Assembly: GCF_030867095.1 (NCBI RefSeq)
Contig: NC_081824.1
Coordinates: forward strand, 241,181,219-241,245,218
Reading direction: 5' to 3'
Length of the DNA stretch: 64,000 bases
From: Alligator mississippiensis
Lineage: Eukaryota; Chordata; Crocodylia; Alligatoridae
Position 1 is the first letter of the stretch; every line of letters starts with the position of its first letter. The notes beneath the pieces were generated by a model, which ran no database searches, was not told where the DNA came from, and saw only the letters and a program-made list of their open reading frames with translations. The translations under genes were made by a program, and so were the position numbers. This document shows positions 44,491 to 55,236 of this stretch, piece by piece.

Positions 44491-45330
44491 AAAATCAGGA
44501 TCCCCGGGGACAATGAGCCAGAAAGCCCAGTGATTCCCTTGCCGCTGCCTGCCTAGAAACGGTGCTGCTGCCAGGCACCTGGTTTTCAACTGCAGGCCCT
44601 AAGGGGGGTAGGCAGCGCGGGCCCCAGTGCCCCACAGGCATTGTTTGCCCCAGCAGCGTCCCAGCGCCCCACTCGCTCACGACCGGAGAGGGGCGGGGCT
44701 TGCCGCAGAGGCGTTCCTCCTACCCTCACCCTGCCAATTCCTGCGGCTCCTTTAAGGAACAGACCCGCTTCCTCGCCGGCGCTTCTGCTTCTAACTGGCT
44801 CCTTCAGACGCCAATAGAGAGCAGTTCCTGTTTTGGGCAACCGAACATGCTATCAATTCCACGCCGCCTTTCTCCAGCCCCCGCCGGATTGGGCCTTCCG
44901 AAGTAATATTGTGGGCAAGGATTGGGGGGAGGCCAGTTTGCCCCGCCCTCCCCGGGATCGCCCGCCTCCTTCGAGGGCGGGTTCCTGATTGGCGCAGCGG
45001 AGGCAGCCTGCAGGAGTGGATAGGCTGCCGCGGGTCGCGTGTGCTTGTAGCTGGTTCCGTTGCGAGGAAGGGGATTATAGTGGGGCCGGCCGGAGGTAGA
45101 GCGGGGACGCGGGGCGTCCGCCGGGAGCATGGTGCCCGTGGCGGGGCCGCCGCCGAGCCCGCCCTGCCCGCTGGTGAGTGGTGCCGGCCGGCCGGCTTGT
45201 CTCTGCGGGGCCTCAGGCGCCGGGCCCGGGGTTGTCCGCGGAGCGGGTCCCGCTCCCTTCCTGAGCGCGGGGCGGCCAGGCTGTGCTGTCGCCAGCAGGG
45301 CTGTGCACCTCCGGGGGGTACTGGGAGAAG
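44490..45330 (+). promoter_or_regulatory. CpG island with candidate promoter
   Basis: CpG density rises sharply between about 44,600 and 45,320, unlike the neighbouring repeats. Visible elements are a GC box GGGGCGGGGC at 44,690-44,699, a reversed GC box CCCCGCCC at 44,941-44,948, CCAAT or ATTGG words near 44,811, 44,886, 44,920 and 44,988, and CTTCCG near 44,895. There is no clear TATA box. This is the picture of a housekeeping-type promoter, possibly bidirectional. Because NAA50 ends 30 kb earlier on the same strand, it most likely serves the next gene on the plus strand. Confidence 0.7.
45050..45173 (+). CDS. Candidate first exon of an unidentified gene
   Basis: Within the CpG island an ATG at 45,129 sits in good context (gggagcATGG) and opens exactly 15 codons (MVPVAGPPPSPPCPL) before a strong donor, CTG|gtgagt, at 45,173/45,174. 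I do not recognise the peptide. It may be real N-terminal coding sequence or part of a non-coding 5' exon whose ATG is not used. In mammals the neighbour of NAA50 on this side and strand is USF3, which has non-coding first exons, so USF3 is a guess from gene order only. The exon's 5' limit is arbitrary. Confidence 0.4.
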
Positions 45331-45851
45331 CCCGGCCCCGGGCAGGTCGAACCAAATGCAAAAACTGAAGGGTTTTCCTCTGCTGCCAAACGCGGATGTC
45401 CTGTGACAGCGCCTCGCAGCACCTCATCTGCGAAGCCCTGGTGCTGCTCCAGGAAGTACTGCAGCAAGTTGTGCTGCATGCTACCTCTCCAAATGGGAGT
45501 AAGCTAGCCATCGGTACAGTGTTGGGCACGCATCTGTGAGCATCGCAGCCGGGCAGCTAAGTTACTTATGTTTCAGGAGGTTGTATGCATGGGGTCAGTG
45601 TGGCATTTTACTGTGGTGCTCTATCCACCCAATATAGCCGAAGGAGGTTAAGTAACTGTCATCTTCAGAACCAGGAATTCTTAGGGAGTGTTGAAAGCCA
45701 TTCCTTTGAAATGTATAATTTGCAATGTTTGCTCAACAGACAAAGGTGCAAGGAAATAGTGGGGAAAGCAGTGGATAGTTACACCATTACCTTTTATATA
45801 CCCTGCTTAGGAATTGTCAACAAATACATTATGCTGTAAAATAGTTACGTT
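45331..45851 (+). other. Intron or intergenic start, no further exon seen
   Basis: After the donor the CpG density falls away. No additional exon or repeat is recognised up to the hAT insertion. Confidence 0.4.
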
Positions 45852-45859
45852 ATTTAGTA

Positions 45860-46250
45860 ATCAGGCTGTCCAACTTCTAAGTAGCTGGGAGTCTCACCCT
45901 GTGTGGCCTGCACCAGCAGGGGCCCTGAGCAGTGTGAGCCACTGGGACTGATGCCATGCAGGTGATCTCCCTGCTCTCCCACCTCTACACAGGCTGCTGT
46001 GCCTCTGCTTACCAGCTGTGGGCTCCCCCACTCCCTACTGTGCAGTGGGCTTCCCCGCCTCTGCATGCTGCACCTCCCACATCCTGGGGCAGATGCAGAA
46101 ATAGGAAGCCAGTGGAGGGAGGAGAAGCTCAGAGACCCTGGCTGCAGCAGTAGCAGCCACCAGAGCTCTAGGGGGAGTGGCAGCATGGTGGGATCCCAGA
46201 GACCCAGATTAATCTCTCACGGGCTGCATGCTGCCAGTTAGACAGTTCTG
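45860..46250. mobile_element. hAT-like MITE, family F
   Basis: The ends are CAGGCTGTCCAACTT (preceded by 'at') and AGTTAGACAGTTCTG, imperfect inverted repeats. The 8-mer atttagta occurs on both sides (45,852-45,859 and 46,251-46,258), an exact duplication if the two extra left bases belong to the element. The start of a relative is seen at about 16,269. Confidence 0.75.
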
Positions 46251-46396
46251 ATTTAGTATGTACTTGCATTTGGATGTACCTGTGATGTGAAAATAAAAGT
46301 TTTCAATTTTATTTTAAATTAATAGAATACTATTTTCAAAATCAGTGGTCTTCCAAGTATAAATTACTTGTATTTTCCCACAGGTTTAATCATGAA

Positions 46397-46568
46397 CAGT
46401 GGGGGCCAACCTTGTTGGCAGGTGTGCCACAAGTTAGCCCTACATCCTCCTCAAAAGTTACTATGTTTTCTCCCTGCCTAATCTGCTGCTCTGCTGCTTG
46501 TGCCACTTGTGTTGCAGGCTCCTCCCAGGCTGCCCGTACTGCTTGTGTTGCAGGTTGGCCACCCCTAG
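46397..46568. mobile_element. Short MITE-like repeat
   Basis: The left end CAGTGGGGGCCAACCTTG and right end GGTTGGCCACCCCTAG are inverted repeats. The interior has tandem words 'gcttgtg(cc/tt)..ttgtgttgcagg'. Flanking 8-mers agree at only 4 positions, so the duplication is not confirmed. Confidence 0.6.
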
Positions 46569-49500
46569 TGTAGAATGTTGAAAATGACATTGAGAACTTA
46601 TTTGGGGGGCTTGTCGCATAGAAGTAGTCGCTCTGCTGTCTAACACAGTCTAACCATATACATGTTGTGGTCTCCAAGGATCTATTTGGTCCTACTACAA
46701 CATAGTTCAAATGAAGTTTGCAGCAGCTATTTATTGAATATAGGGTCATAAGAAAGTAGGGCTGGAAGAACCTCACGGGGTCGTTTAGTCAGCCCCAGAG
46801 GTAGTCTAGCCCTATAGATTGTGAGTATAGTCTTTATTCATGCCATCAGCCAAGTAATGAGACTGGCCAAAAGCAGGGAGAGTGCAGCGTTAAACTTAAA
46901 GCTAAAGTGCATTTCTGTTATACTCTTTTTAAACATTAAAAGCGCTTGCATCCAGCCTGCATCATTATACCTTACGACTAGCTGATTTAATCATCTTAAT
47001 AATAACAATGTTCCTACATATCTTTTGTGCCAAGTTCACCTGTGCTCTCATACATGCCTTCTGTATGATCAGTCATATTTGATGTCTTACACCTTTACAA
47101 TTTCCTGATATTAATGAACTTATTCAGTTACAATATCCATATGTTTTGGGGTTGGCCATACTATCTTACACACTTCTCTTTACTATATAGTTTGTACTCA
47201 TTCTTTATCCATCTAGAGATGTTCTTGAATTGATCCCAAATGTTCTGTGGAAGGCAGCAGTGCACCAGAACTTTAGACCTGCAGGTTTTTAACTCCTGCT
47301 CCTAGCCTGCCTTGTGGCCTGATTATTTACTGTTAATTTAACCCTGCATCTCTCTGCATGTGAGAAATGGTTTGAAACCAAACAAATTGCTATTCAAGAA
47401 GTCTGTATATTCTCAAAAGAAATGATTTGAAACTTATTTTATATAGCAGTACAGGCCACAGAAAGAAAAGTTAACTCTATTAAAAGTTTTTAAGGATTAA
47501 ATTATGAAAGAAGTTGAACACCTTAAGCTCCCACTAAAGATTATTGGAGCTTCAGGTGCTTGGCAGCTTTTGGGATTTGTCCAAAATACAATAACAATAG
47601 TCCTGGAACATCATAATGGCTAGTGTAAGTGGTGATGAAAATGCATTTTTCTGTAGGTTAATGTTCAGTGGCAAAGATGATCTGGAAAAGGTCCAACTGG
47701 AAAACTTCAAATATATTAATCTCAGTTACATATAGTTTCAACTCTAGGCCTCTTGGTTCTGATTCTAATTATTCTGCCTTAGTTTTGACAACTTCTAGTA
47801 CTGTTATTCCCCACTTAATAAATGGCCCTCTGAGGAACAGAGTGAATTACTTTAGCCACATTGGTATGAGAGTCTAATCCTATCTTCTGAGTCAGAGTCT
47901 AGGGATTTACCTCAGGAGTAGATCCATTGCAACAAAAAGGGGTCCATTGCAAGTATCGTTCCACTTACTTTGGACCATTTTCCTGCAGCTTTGGATACAG
48001 CTCGCTCCCTAGACTCTCTTTTATTTTTTTATTTTTATAAATCCGACATTAGTGTAGCACTGAAGGTTGAGATTTTAATTGGACTACAGGCATGAACTAG
48101 AAGTTTCATGGTACGATACCAAGTATTATATTTCATCTGAATACTCTTATTCTCTAGATGCAAATTATAATCCAGGTCTTCCATAATATGATGGCAAGAG
48201 CAGAGCATAACACTAGCTAAAATGTTGCAGTACTGTACAGTGGAAAATAAACATTACTCTTGTTTCATACCCAGCTTCATTTTGATAATATTTCACCTTA
48301 CATGTATTGGATAAAGCTTCAAATTTGTTAGCCTAGCATATTTTATAATAAGCATTTTGGTTCAAGAATGAAAGTCTAGGAAACTGGGTGGCTCATGGAA
48401 TCAGCAATTCTTGGAGATGCTGGAAACCTATAGGATGCTGACAAGGGAATCACAAGGTTCTTTTAAAGAGGGTGTGTCAAAGATGGGGCCCAGGGGCCAC
48501 ATTAGCCCACTGAGGTGGGCTATCCAGCCCACAGGATTTCTTGCGAGCTGGACCAGATTAAGTCTGTGGGGCTCATTGCAGTGGCTGCTGGGGCTCCTCT
48601 TGCTTAATGATCAACTACAGCGCTTCTTGGTTTTTATTCAGTTGCCTTTTTCAGTAAGCTGAGTGTACTGCAGTGTCACAAGCCTTTCATATACTAGAGT
48701 ATGGTAAATCAAGTACTAGGATGTGGAGCATCCTATACTTGTGTATGCACATAACTTACTGAAGAGCATAGCATAAGGGGCATAATACTGTGACCTTTTG
48801 TGGTCATTTTGGGTCTAAGAGACTGAAAAGGATTGGAATTTTTGTTTTATGATATGGAGGCAAAAAGTGAAGAGTTTGTATATTGGTAGGGAAAAATTAG
48901 TTAACCAGATTAATATAGTTAATAAAATGGACAAAATCTGGGTTTTGTTATCATTACTTTGGGCATGGTATATTAAAATGAACAGCAACAACCTCCCCCC
49001 TGAAAAACCTTGAATTCTTGGTAAATGCCATCTGGTTGGGATGCATAAATTAAATACAGTTTTTTATACAAAGGATTTTGATACAACCGTGGCTACTTGC
49101 ACTTCTAACTCTTGCAACCTTATTTTTGTATGAAGTCATAATAAATAAATGGCATGACTAAGTTCATTTGTTAAGTACTACAGCTGGTTATTATTGTTTT
49201 CTACAGAATTCTTCCTCAGTAAAAAAGTGAATAATGGTGATTATTTAGATCAAATTTTCAAAAGGTGAAGAAGTTTGTCTGTGTAATTGTATGCATAATT
49301 GCTTTGGTCCCAGGTACCAATTGGGTGTTTGCACACAAAAATAAAGCCTCTCTGCCTATTTGTGCACATTTTTGCAGTATGTTCACAGTAGAACTTGGGT
49401 TTCTATCTGAAGATTTGACTCTAAAATTATAATAATTTCTAGATATCAGAATAAATAGGTCCTTTTCTAAAGCGGTAAAACAGATTTTCTACTTATAGAT

Positions 49501-49906
49501 TCCCACACAAAGTGTATATAACTCATCTTTCATTTAGGTAACTGCTTATTCAAGTAGAAAATATTTTTTGATGTCCTTTTTATTATAGAAGTATCAATGG
49601 TAACAGATAAACTATATACTTAGAGTATGACTTTTGAGAGTGATTAATTGATTGAGAATCTTTGATCTTGAAAGGAAAAGGAATGTAGAGAGTGAGGATC
49701 AAGATTCTTTTGAACTCAGATTTATTTTGTTATGATCATCCTCATTTACTGTTTATTGGCTGAGGAACATAGTTTTGATTTTAGTCTCTTTGCTTATATG
49801 TAGATGTATATTTTGGCTTTGCTAGTATAGTACAGTTGCCTTGCTGTAACCTGGCTTTAAGAGAGATTTCTGTTGTGTAGATAGGACTGCTTAAGAGAGA
49901 GAGAGA

Positions 49907-49952
<46 letters not shown>

Positions 49953-50197
49953 CTAGCTATGTAATCTCAGCACTTTTATGCAGGAGGCCATCCTTTTGAA
50001 TTGCAAGCTTACTCTTGTTACTAGGTCCTACACTGACAGCATAAAAGGACGCTGTCTTCTCTCCCAGCTGTCCTGTGTGCTGTTAAAATCCATGAAACCA
50101 GAAACTATTTAAGTTTCATGTTTACTGAAACATAGCAGACCATTTAAGTTTCATGTTTACTGTTGCTTTTTCCTGCTATGATTTCTTCCTTTTGTAG
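46569..50197. other. Long AT-rich stretch, probably intron
   Basis: No coding exon was recognised across 3.6 kb. Single features inside are a GC-richer piece near 48,465-48,560 ('gatggggcccaggggccacattagcccac') that resembles a family A hAT end, and the GA/GT microsatellite. AT-rich, repeat-poor composition fits a large first intron of the gene whose promoter is at 45 kb. Confidence 0.45.
49894..49951. repeat. (GA)n(GT)n microsatellite
   Basis: A short run of GA (49,894-49,906) is followed by an uninterrupted GT run of about 21 units to 49,951. Confidence 0.95.
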
Positions 50198-50301
50198 TGA
50201 AGCCTGAAGCTACTTGGACAGAATGGATGTGCCATCAGATAAGACTCTTGACCAAGCCTATTTCTATGCGTGCCTCAAGTATGCACTTGTTTTGATGTGA
50301 G
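50198..50301 (+). CDS. Possible internal exon (5' UTR or short coding), unidentified gene
   Basis: A 104-base segment sits between a strong acceptor (tgatttcttccttttgtag, ending 50,197) and a strong donor (GAG|gtgagcc at 50,301/50,302). It contains one ATG opening MDVPSDKTLDQAYFYACLKY and stopping before the donor, so if it is an exon it is most simply a 5' UTR exon with an upstream ORF. It lies in non-repetitive sequence 5 kb after the CpG island. This is a splice-signal prediction only. Confidence 0.35.
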
Positions 50302-50743
50302 GTGAGCCTCCCGCTGCAAATCTGAAGCAGTGAAAAGATCCAAGCCGTTTGTATTTTGGCTAGATATATCATTAAATCTATTGGCATATGTTTGCAAATT
50401 GCAGAGGAAAGAGGTTTGACGGGCATCATGGAGAGATACCTAAAAGTTTTGAGACATTCCAAGTGAAAGCAGCCTTTCAAAGAAGAATAAAATCTTGTTG
50501 ATGTTTGCCATAACTTAAATACTATCTTTGTGGTGAAAGAGGGTGCAGGAAAGAGTTGGTAGTACTCAATGTCTGTGACTAGTTATGTTAATGAAAATTC
50601 ATGAGAAGATTAAATATCACAAAAAGAACTTTGCAGTCTAGAGCAGGTGGAATTTGAAGATGACCATGCTCAGCAGCAGAAGAATGAAAGCAGAACTCCC
50701 CAGCTGGCTTGAAATTTAAGATGGAAAAAGCTGGAATAAGTTT
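50302..50743. other. No feature seen
   Basis: AT-rich sequence without recognisable features, up to the duplication flanking the second Penelope-like insertion. Confidence 0.4.
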
Positions 50744-50758
50744 ATAGGAGGAATAAGG

Positions 50759-51107
50759 CAGACAAGGTTCTTTGGGTAATATATGATATCTTTTATTAGA
50801 CCAATTTAAATAGTTGGAAAATTGTTTTTAGCAAGCTTTCGGGTTTAAAAACCCTTTGTCAGGCTGAGGAAGTCTCTGCAGTTGGCGTGTTCTCTTCCTG
50901 GATGGAATGAATAGTAAAGAAACCAGAGGCTGGGCTGGTATGCATGCAAGGCAGTCAGTGAAAATATAAATTGAGGAGTTGGTGGATGAGACACAGGCTG
51001 GGTGGGGGATTTTTTGGTTGGTCTAATAAAAGATATCAGATTCACCCAAAGAATCTTGTCTGCTTATGTTCTTAGACCAACATGGCTACAACCTACACCC
51101 CTGTAAC
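50759..51107 (-). mobile_element. Penelope-like terminal-repeat insertion, second copy
   Basis: The flanks ataggaggaataagg (50,744-50,758) and ataggaaaaataagg (51,108-51,122) match at 13 of 15 bases and are the duplication. The left arm (50,759 to about 51,003) is the antisense terminal repeat, 'cagacaaggttctttgggt' through 'gggtttaaaaaccc' and 'ggtatgcatgcaaggcag'. The right arm (about 51,015-51,107) is a sense copy of only the terminal 90 bases, ending 'ccaacatggctacaacctac'. No coding region remains. Confidence 0.78.
50800..50865 (-). ncRNA. Hammerhead-like core in the PLE terminal repeat (copy 2)
   Basis: On the minus strand CTGACAA is followed by a GGGTT/AACCC hairpin (50,841-50,854) and an intact CGAAAG. 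The first core motif has A where a hammerhead needs G (CUGANGA). The copy at 43.6 kb has the opposite pattern: first motif intact, GAAA changed. The downstream CCAA/TTGG hairpin and GGTC are also conserved. A decayed ribozyme is a reasonable reading, not proven. Confidence 0.4.
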
Positions 51108-51122
51108 ATAGGAAAAATAAGG

Positions 51123-51844
51123 GAGTTCTGGCTCTCCAGACAGGCTCTGTGATATGTAGGGCTGTGTTTGCGGTTCCCAGGTTGTAGTGCAGGATGGAAG
51201 GCATTTGGTTTTTCCCATGCTTCTGAGCTTTGCTGGTTGCCATGGAGGAACAGGAAGGGTTTTTTTTTCCTCTCCTATTGCTACAGGTGTTGAGGGTCTT
51301 TCTTGCATTCTCCAAAAACATTGGATGTTGGCTGCAGCCACGGATGGGTATTTTGACTGGGGTGTGCCTGTCTGTTGCTCTGGCTTCAACTGTTGGTTCC
51401 TGGAAAGAGGGAATTGCTTCTTTGCTCAGTCAGACCAATTTCCACATTTGGGATCAGGAAGGAATTTTACCCTAGAGCCAGATTGGTTTAGACTGGGGAT
51501 TTAGTCTTCCTGTATAGGAGAGGGTGTGGTTCTGTTTCCTGGATCTCTTAAGTATATTTTTAATAAACTACTACCTGTCCTTAGATTGCCAGGGCATAAT
51601 TGGTGTCCTCATTCCCATGCTTTTCCTGTGGCAAGTTAGGTTTTTGGGCATTGCACCTGATTAGTTGTATGAGATGGTTGTTTGTACAGCTTTAACAATT
51701 GGTTAGACAAGCAATGGTCTGAGTAGGGATGGTCCTGCGTTGGGAAGGGGGTTGGACTTGATTGCCTCCAGAAGACCCTTCTAGTCCTACTTTAAAACAA
51801 AACAAAATTGTGTTATCTTCATGTATCTGGTAATGTTGGTAGTG
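51123..51844 (+). mobile_element. LINE 3' tails (CR1-like)
   Basis: The region 51,290-51,500 resembles 28,640-28,740 ('aacattggatgttggctgcagcc') and looks like the 3' part of a CR1-like LINE. A second tail at about 51,690-51,800, 'gggaagggggttggacttgattgcctccagaagacccttctagtcc', is a classic CR1-type 3' end. No intact coding remains. Confidence 0.6.
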
Positions 51845-53910
51845 CCACCCAAGCCATCTATGGTCTGAACACTCGGGGACCAACCCCCTTGAGACCTTGG
51901 GATGAGACCTAAGGAGACGTGATCAAGGAAAGGGGAGCCATCAATGCCCGTTGGAAGGAGTATTTTGAAGACCTTCTCAATTGAGACTGTTGTTGACGAG
52001 AGTGTTCTCAACTCCATCCTGCAACGGCCAGTCAGAGATGATCTCAGAATCCCTTTGACTCTTGACAAGGTGAGGAAGGTCATCAAGCAGATGAAAAACA
52101 ACAAGGCATCTGGAGTGGATGGAATCCCCACTGAAATCTTCAAACAGGGAGGAGAGGAGCTCACATCACAGCTGCGTGCCCTCGTCTTAAGGATCTGGAA
52201 TAATGAAATCCCAGACAACCTCAGGGATGCCATGATTGTGACAACCTTTTTCTCTTTTAAAAAAAAAAGAGACAAGTCCAACTGTGGAAACTACAGAGGG
52301 ATTGCCTTGCTGTCTACCACAGGAAAGATGATTGTGAGAACCTTCCTGAACTGTTTCCAGGAGGACTTCTACAGGAAGTGGAAAGAATCTCAGTGTGGGT
52401 TTAGGGCATCAAGAGACACAACTGACACTATCTTCGCAGCTTGCCAGCTGCAGGGGAAATGGCAGGAATGACATAAGACTCTGCATGGCCTTCTTTGACC
52501 TCATGAAAACTTTCGACTCTGTCAGTTGAGAAGTGTTGTGGAGGATCCTTATGAAGTATGGATGCCCACTGAAATTGGTCACCATTCCCTGCTTGTTCTG
52601 TGATGGTATGCAAGCAGTGTTTCTCAGTAATGGATCTGTCACAGATCCCTTTGAGGTTAAAACGGGAGTTAAGCATGGCTGTGTTGTTGCTCCAACACAC
52701 TTTTGTTCCTTGGCATAATGTTACATCTGACCACCAACAAGCTTCCAGCCAGAGTGGAGCTAAACTACTGAATGAATAGTAAGCTGTTTAACCTCAGCCA
52801 ACTGTGAACCAAAACCAAGATCACCCTGATCTCAATCATTGAGCTGCAGTATGCCAATGATGCTGTAGTGTACACTCATTCGGAAGCAGATCTTGAGGCA
52901 ATCATCAACATCTTTACTGAAGCATACAAGAAAATGGGACTGATGCTTAACATTCCGAAGACTCCGGTCTTCCACCAACAAGCTCTTAATGAACAGTCCC
53001 CAGCTTGGGTAATCCAGGTCCATGGTGTGACTCTGAAGAATGTTGAGAGGGCTTTTAAGGTATAGGAAATACTCTTGCAGAAGGTTGTTATTGATGAAGA
53101 AACCCAACATTGCCTCAAATGTGCAAGTGCACCTGAACACCTGAAGAAACAGGTGTTCAACGATCACAACATAGGATCCAAAACCAAGCTTGTGGTTTAT
53201 CAAGCAGTTATGATCCCTCCTTGCTGTACAGAGTTGAGGCATGGATAACGTACAGGAGACATCTGAAGTTGTTGAAGTACCATCAATGCTGCCTGCGGAA
53301 AACTCTCCGAATCCAGTGGGAAGACCAACATTAGCATCCAACATTAGCATCCACCTGCAAGCAAGCACCGCAAGTATTGAGGCAGTGATCATCTGACATC
53401 TTCTTTGTTGGGTTTGCCATATTATCTGGATGTCCAACTTCAGACTCCTGGAGCAAGTTTTATTCTCCTAGCTCAGCAAAAGTGTATGCTCAAGAAGAGG
53501 GCAGATGCTTCAGGGACGTTCTCAAGGCCAACTTAAAAAAAATACAATATCAGTGGCAACTCTTGGGATACTATTGCCCAGGACTGCTCCAAATGGAGGC
53601 AGAGTCTGCTACAGGGATCTCAGTACTTTGAAACCTCACAACAACATCAGGAGATGGAAAAGCAGGAGTGGCAGAAACAACATGTTGTGAACCAAATCAA
53701 GAATCCAGTGCCACCCACCCTATATGGATACACATGTCTGAGCTGCAGTAGAGTCTGTCAATCCCAAATAGGCCTCAGCAGCCATCTTTGGACATACAGA
53801 TAAGACCATCATGAAAGACAATCATCCTCGATTTGTAAAGAGATGGCCTAAGAAGAGGGTTGGACTCTTGCTCCTCTGGTGAAAGAACAGTGACTGGGGG
53901 CAAACTACTG
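51845..53910 (+). pseudogene. Non-LTR LINE relic, RT to 3' end (same family as 1.8 kb and 56-59 kb)
   Basis: Plus strand. The reading starts with IYGLNTRGPTPL and RWKEYFEDLLN, continues VIKQMKNNKASGVDGIPTEI, GNYRGIALLSTTGKMIVRT and SQCGFRASRDTTDTIFAACQ, breaks, then gives FEVKTGVKHGCVVAPT and a degraded catalytic box YANDAVVYTH (FADD expected), and KKMGLMLNIPKT. Near 53,690 the C-terminus has NPVPPTLYGYTCLSCSRVC and IGLSSHLWTYR, a C2H2-like finger. Several frameshifts and the Asp-to-Asn change in the box make it dead. The clade is uncertain; an APE-type LINE of the kind spread in fish and reptiles is the best description. Confidence 0.85.
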
Positions 53911-54201
53911 GGGACAAAAGTTTTCTGCCAATACCTAGAAATTTCATTTCCTTCAAGGTTGCAGCTCTTGGCCTAGACAACATTTATACCTCACAGCAAA
54001 CATTAAAAACAGTGATGAAGACTGAAAGGCCGCTTGTGGGTTCAGGCAAGTATAACTTGCTTTGGCACTTAATCTAAGACCTTCTGGAGACCATAGCAAA
54101 TGAGCCAAACTGGCTTCCTTCTCTCTTGCACTTGAAATGAATTGTAAAGTTTCTCTTGGCACCAGTCACGCACTGATTCACTTACCCATGTTCAAAAGTC
54201 T
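53911..54201. other. No feature seen
   Basis: Short AT-rich stretch between the LINE 3' end and the family B hAT element. Confidence 0.4.
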
Positions 54202-54209
54202 CTGAAAGG

Positions 54210-55228
54210 TAGGGGTGTACCGGTAAAGATGTTTTTGGGCCAGTACTGATGGCTGATTATTAATGAGCCTTATTGGCTGATACTGATCCAATTGCTGGTG
54301 TGCCGTCGGCAGCTTGGAGAACAGCATCCGGCTGGTAAGTCTGTTGCAGGGGGAGGGAAGGGCATGGCAGAGGGGGAGATCAAAACCTTTGTGGTGAGGG
54401 AGGGAGGGAATGGGGCTGGGGCAGGTGCTGCCCAGCTGTGGTGAGGTGTGGGACAGAGCCTTTTCAGTGGGGGTGAATCCCGCTACTACACTCTTTTTTC
54501 CCCCCTCCCCAGGGGAGCCATAGGAGGCATGCTCCCCAGATCTGTGTGCTGTGGGCTGGAGCTGGAGGCAGCACTGGGCTCTTCCTGGCAGGGGGCTGGA
54601 CTGGGGTTGTGCTCAGGGCAGGCAGCTGTGGTGCTGGGGTGGCAGGAGTTCGGGGTGGGGGGGCTACAGCCACCACAGAATTTGCTGTAGCCCATCCTCT
54701 CAGTGCTGCTCCCTCCCTCCCTCCCTGAGCACAGCCCCGGCCCAGTCCCTGGGCCCCCCAGTGGGGGCCCCACTGGGAAGAGCCTGGCAACAACGCCTCT
54801 GGCCCCAGCCCACAGTGGTAGGCTGTCCTTGCCCTGCACACAGATCCAGGGGACCCGTGCCCCTCATGGCTCTCCTGGGGGTGCATGTAGCAGCGGGATC
54901 TACACCCCTTTCCCTGTACTCCCTGGACCAGCCACTTGTGGCTCTGTCCCATACCTAGCCATGGCTGAGCAGTGCCTGCCCCACTCCCTCCCTCCACTGC
55001 AGGAGGCTCGATCCGCCCCCCCTGGCCCTTCCCCCCCCCCCCGCAGACTTACCAGCTGGATGTTGCTTTGCAAGCTGCTGGGCTGGCTGTGTGTAGGGTG
55101 TGGCTGCACATGGCATTTATCCGCGACATTATTGGGCACATCAGGCAAAAAATGCCAGTTGCCAATAATGTCAATTTTTCTTTTATTGGTGCCAATATGA
55201 TATGGACTGATGTATCAGTGCACCTCTA
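54210..55228. mobile_element. Non-autonomous hAT element, family B
   Basis: The ends are TAGGGGTGTACCGGTAAAG and TGTATCAGTGCACCTCTA. The flanks ctgaaagg (54,202-54,209) and gtagaagg (55,229-55,236) match at 5 of 8 positions, a decayed duplication. The interior is GC-rich in the middle and AT-rich at both ends, where 'ctggtaagtctg' and 'agacttaccagctgg' form a subterminal inverted repeat also seen at 59.56 and 60.16 kb. No transposase. Confidence 0.8.
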
Positions 55229-55236
55229 GTAGAAGG

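Noticed and set aside
45129..45173. Reading the 15-codon CpG-island frame as NAA50 exon 1
   Set aside because: It lies 34 kb downstream of the last NAA50 exon on the same strand and does not encode the expected Met-Lys-Gly start.
44804..45529. 241-codon minus-strand frame across the CpG island
   Set aside because: CpG islands are poor in stop words. The sequence is Ala/Pro/Arg-rich with no domain and no splice logic, although antisense transcription from the island is possible.
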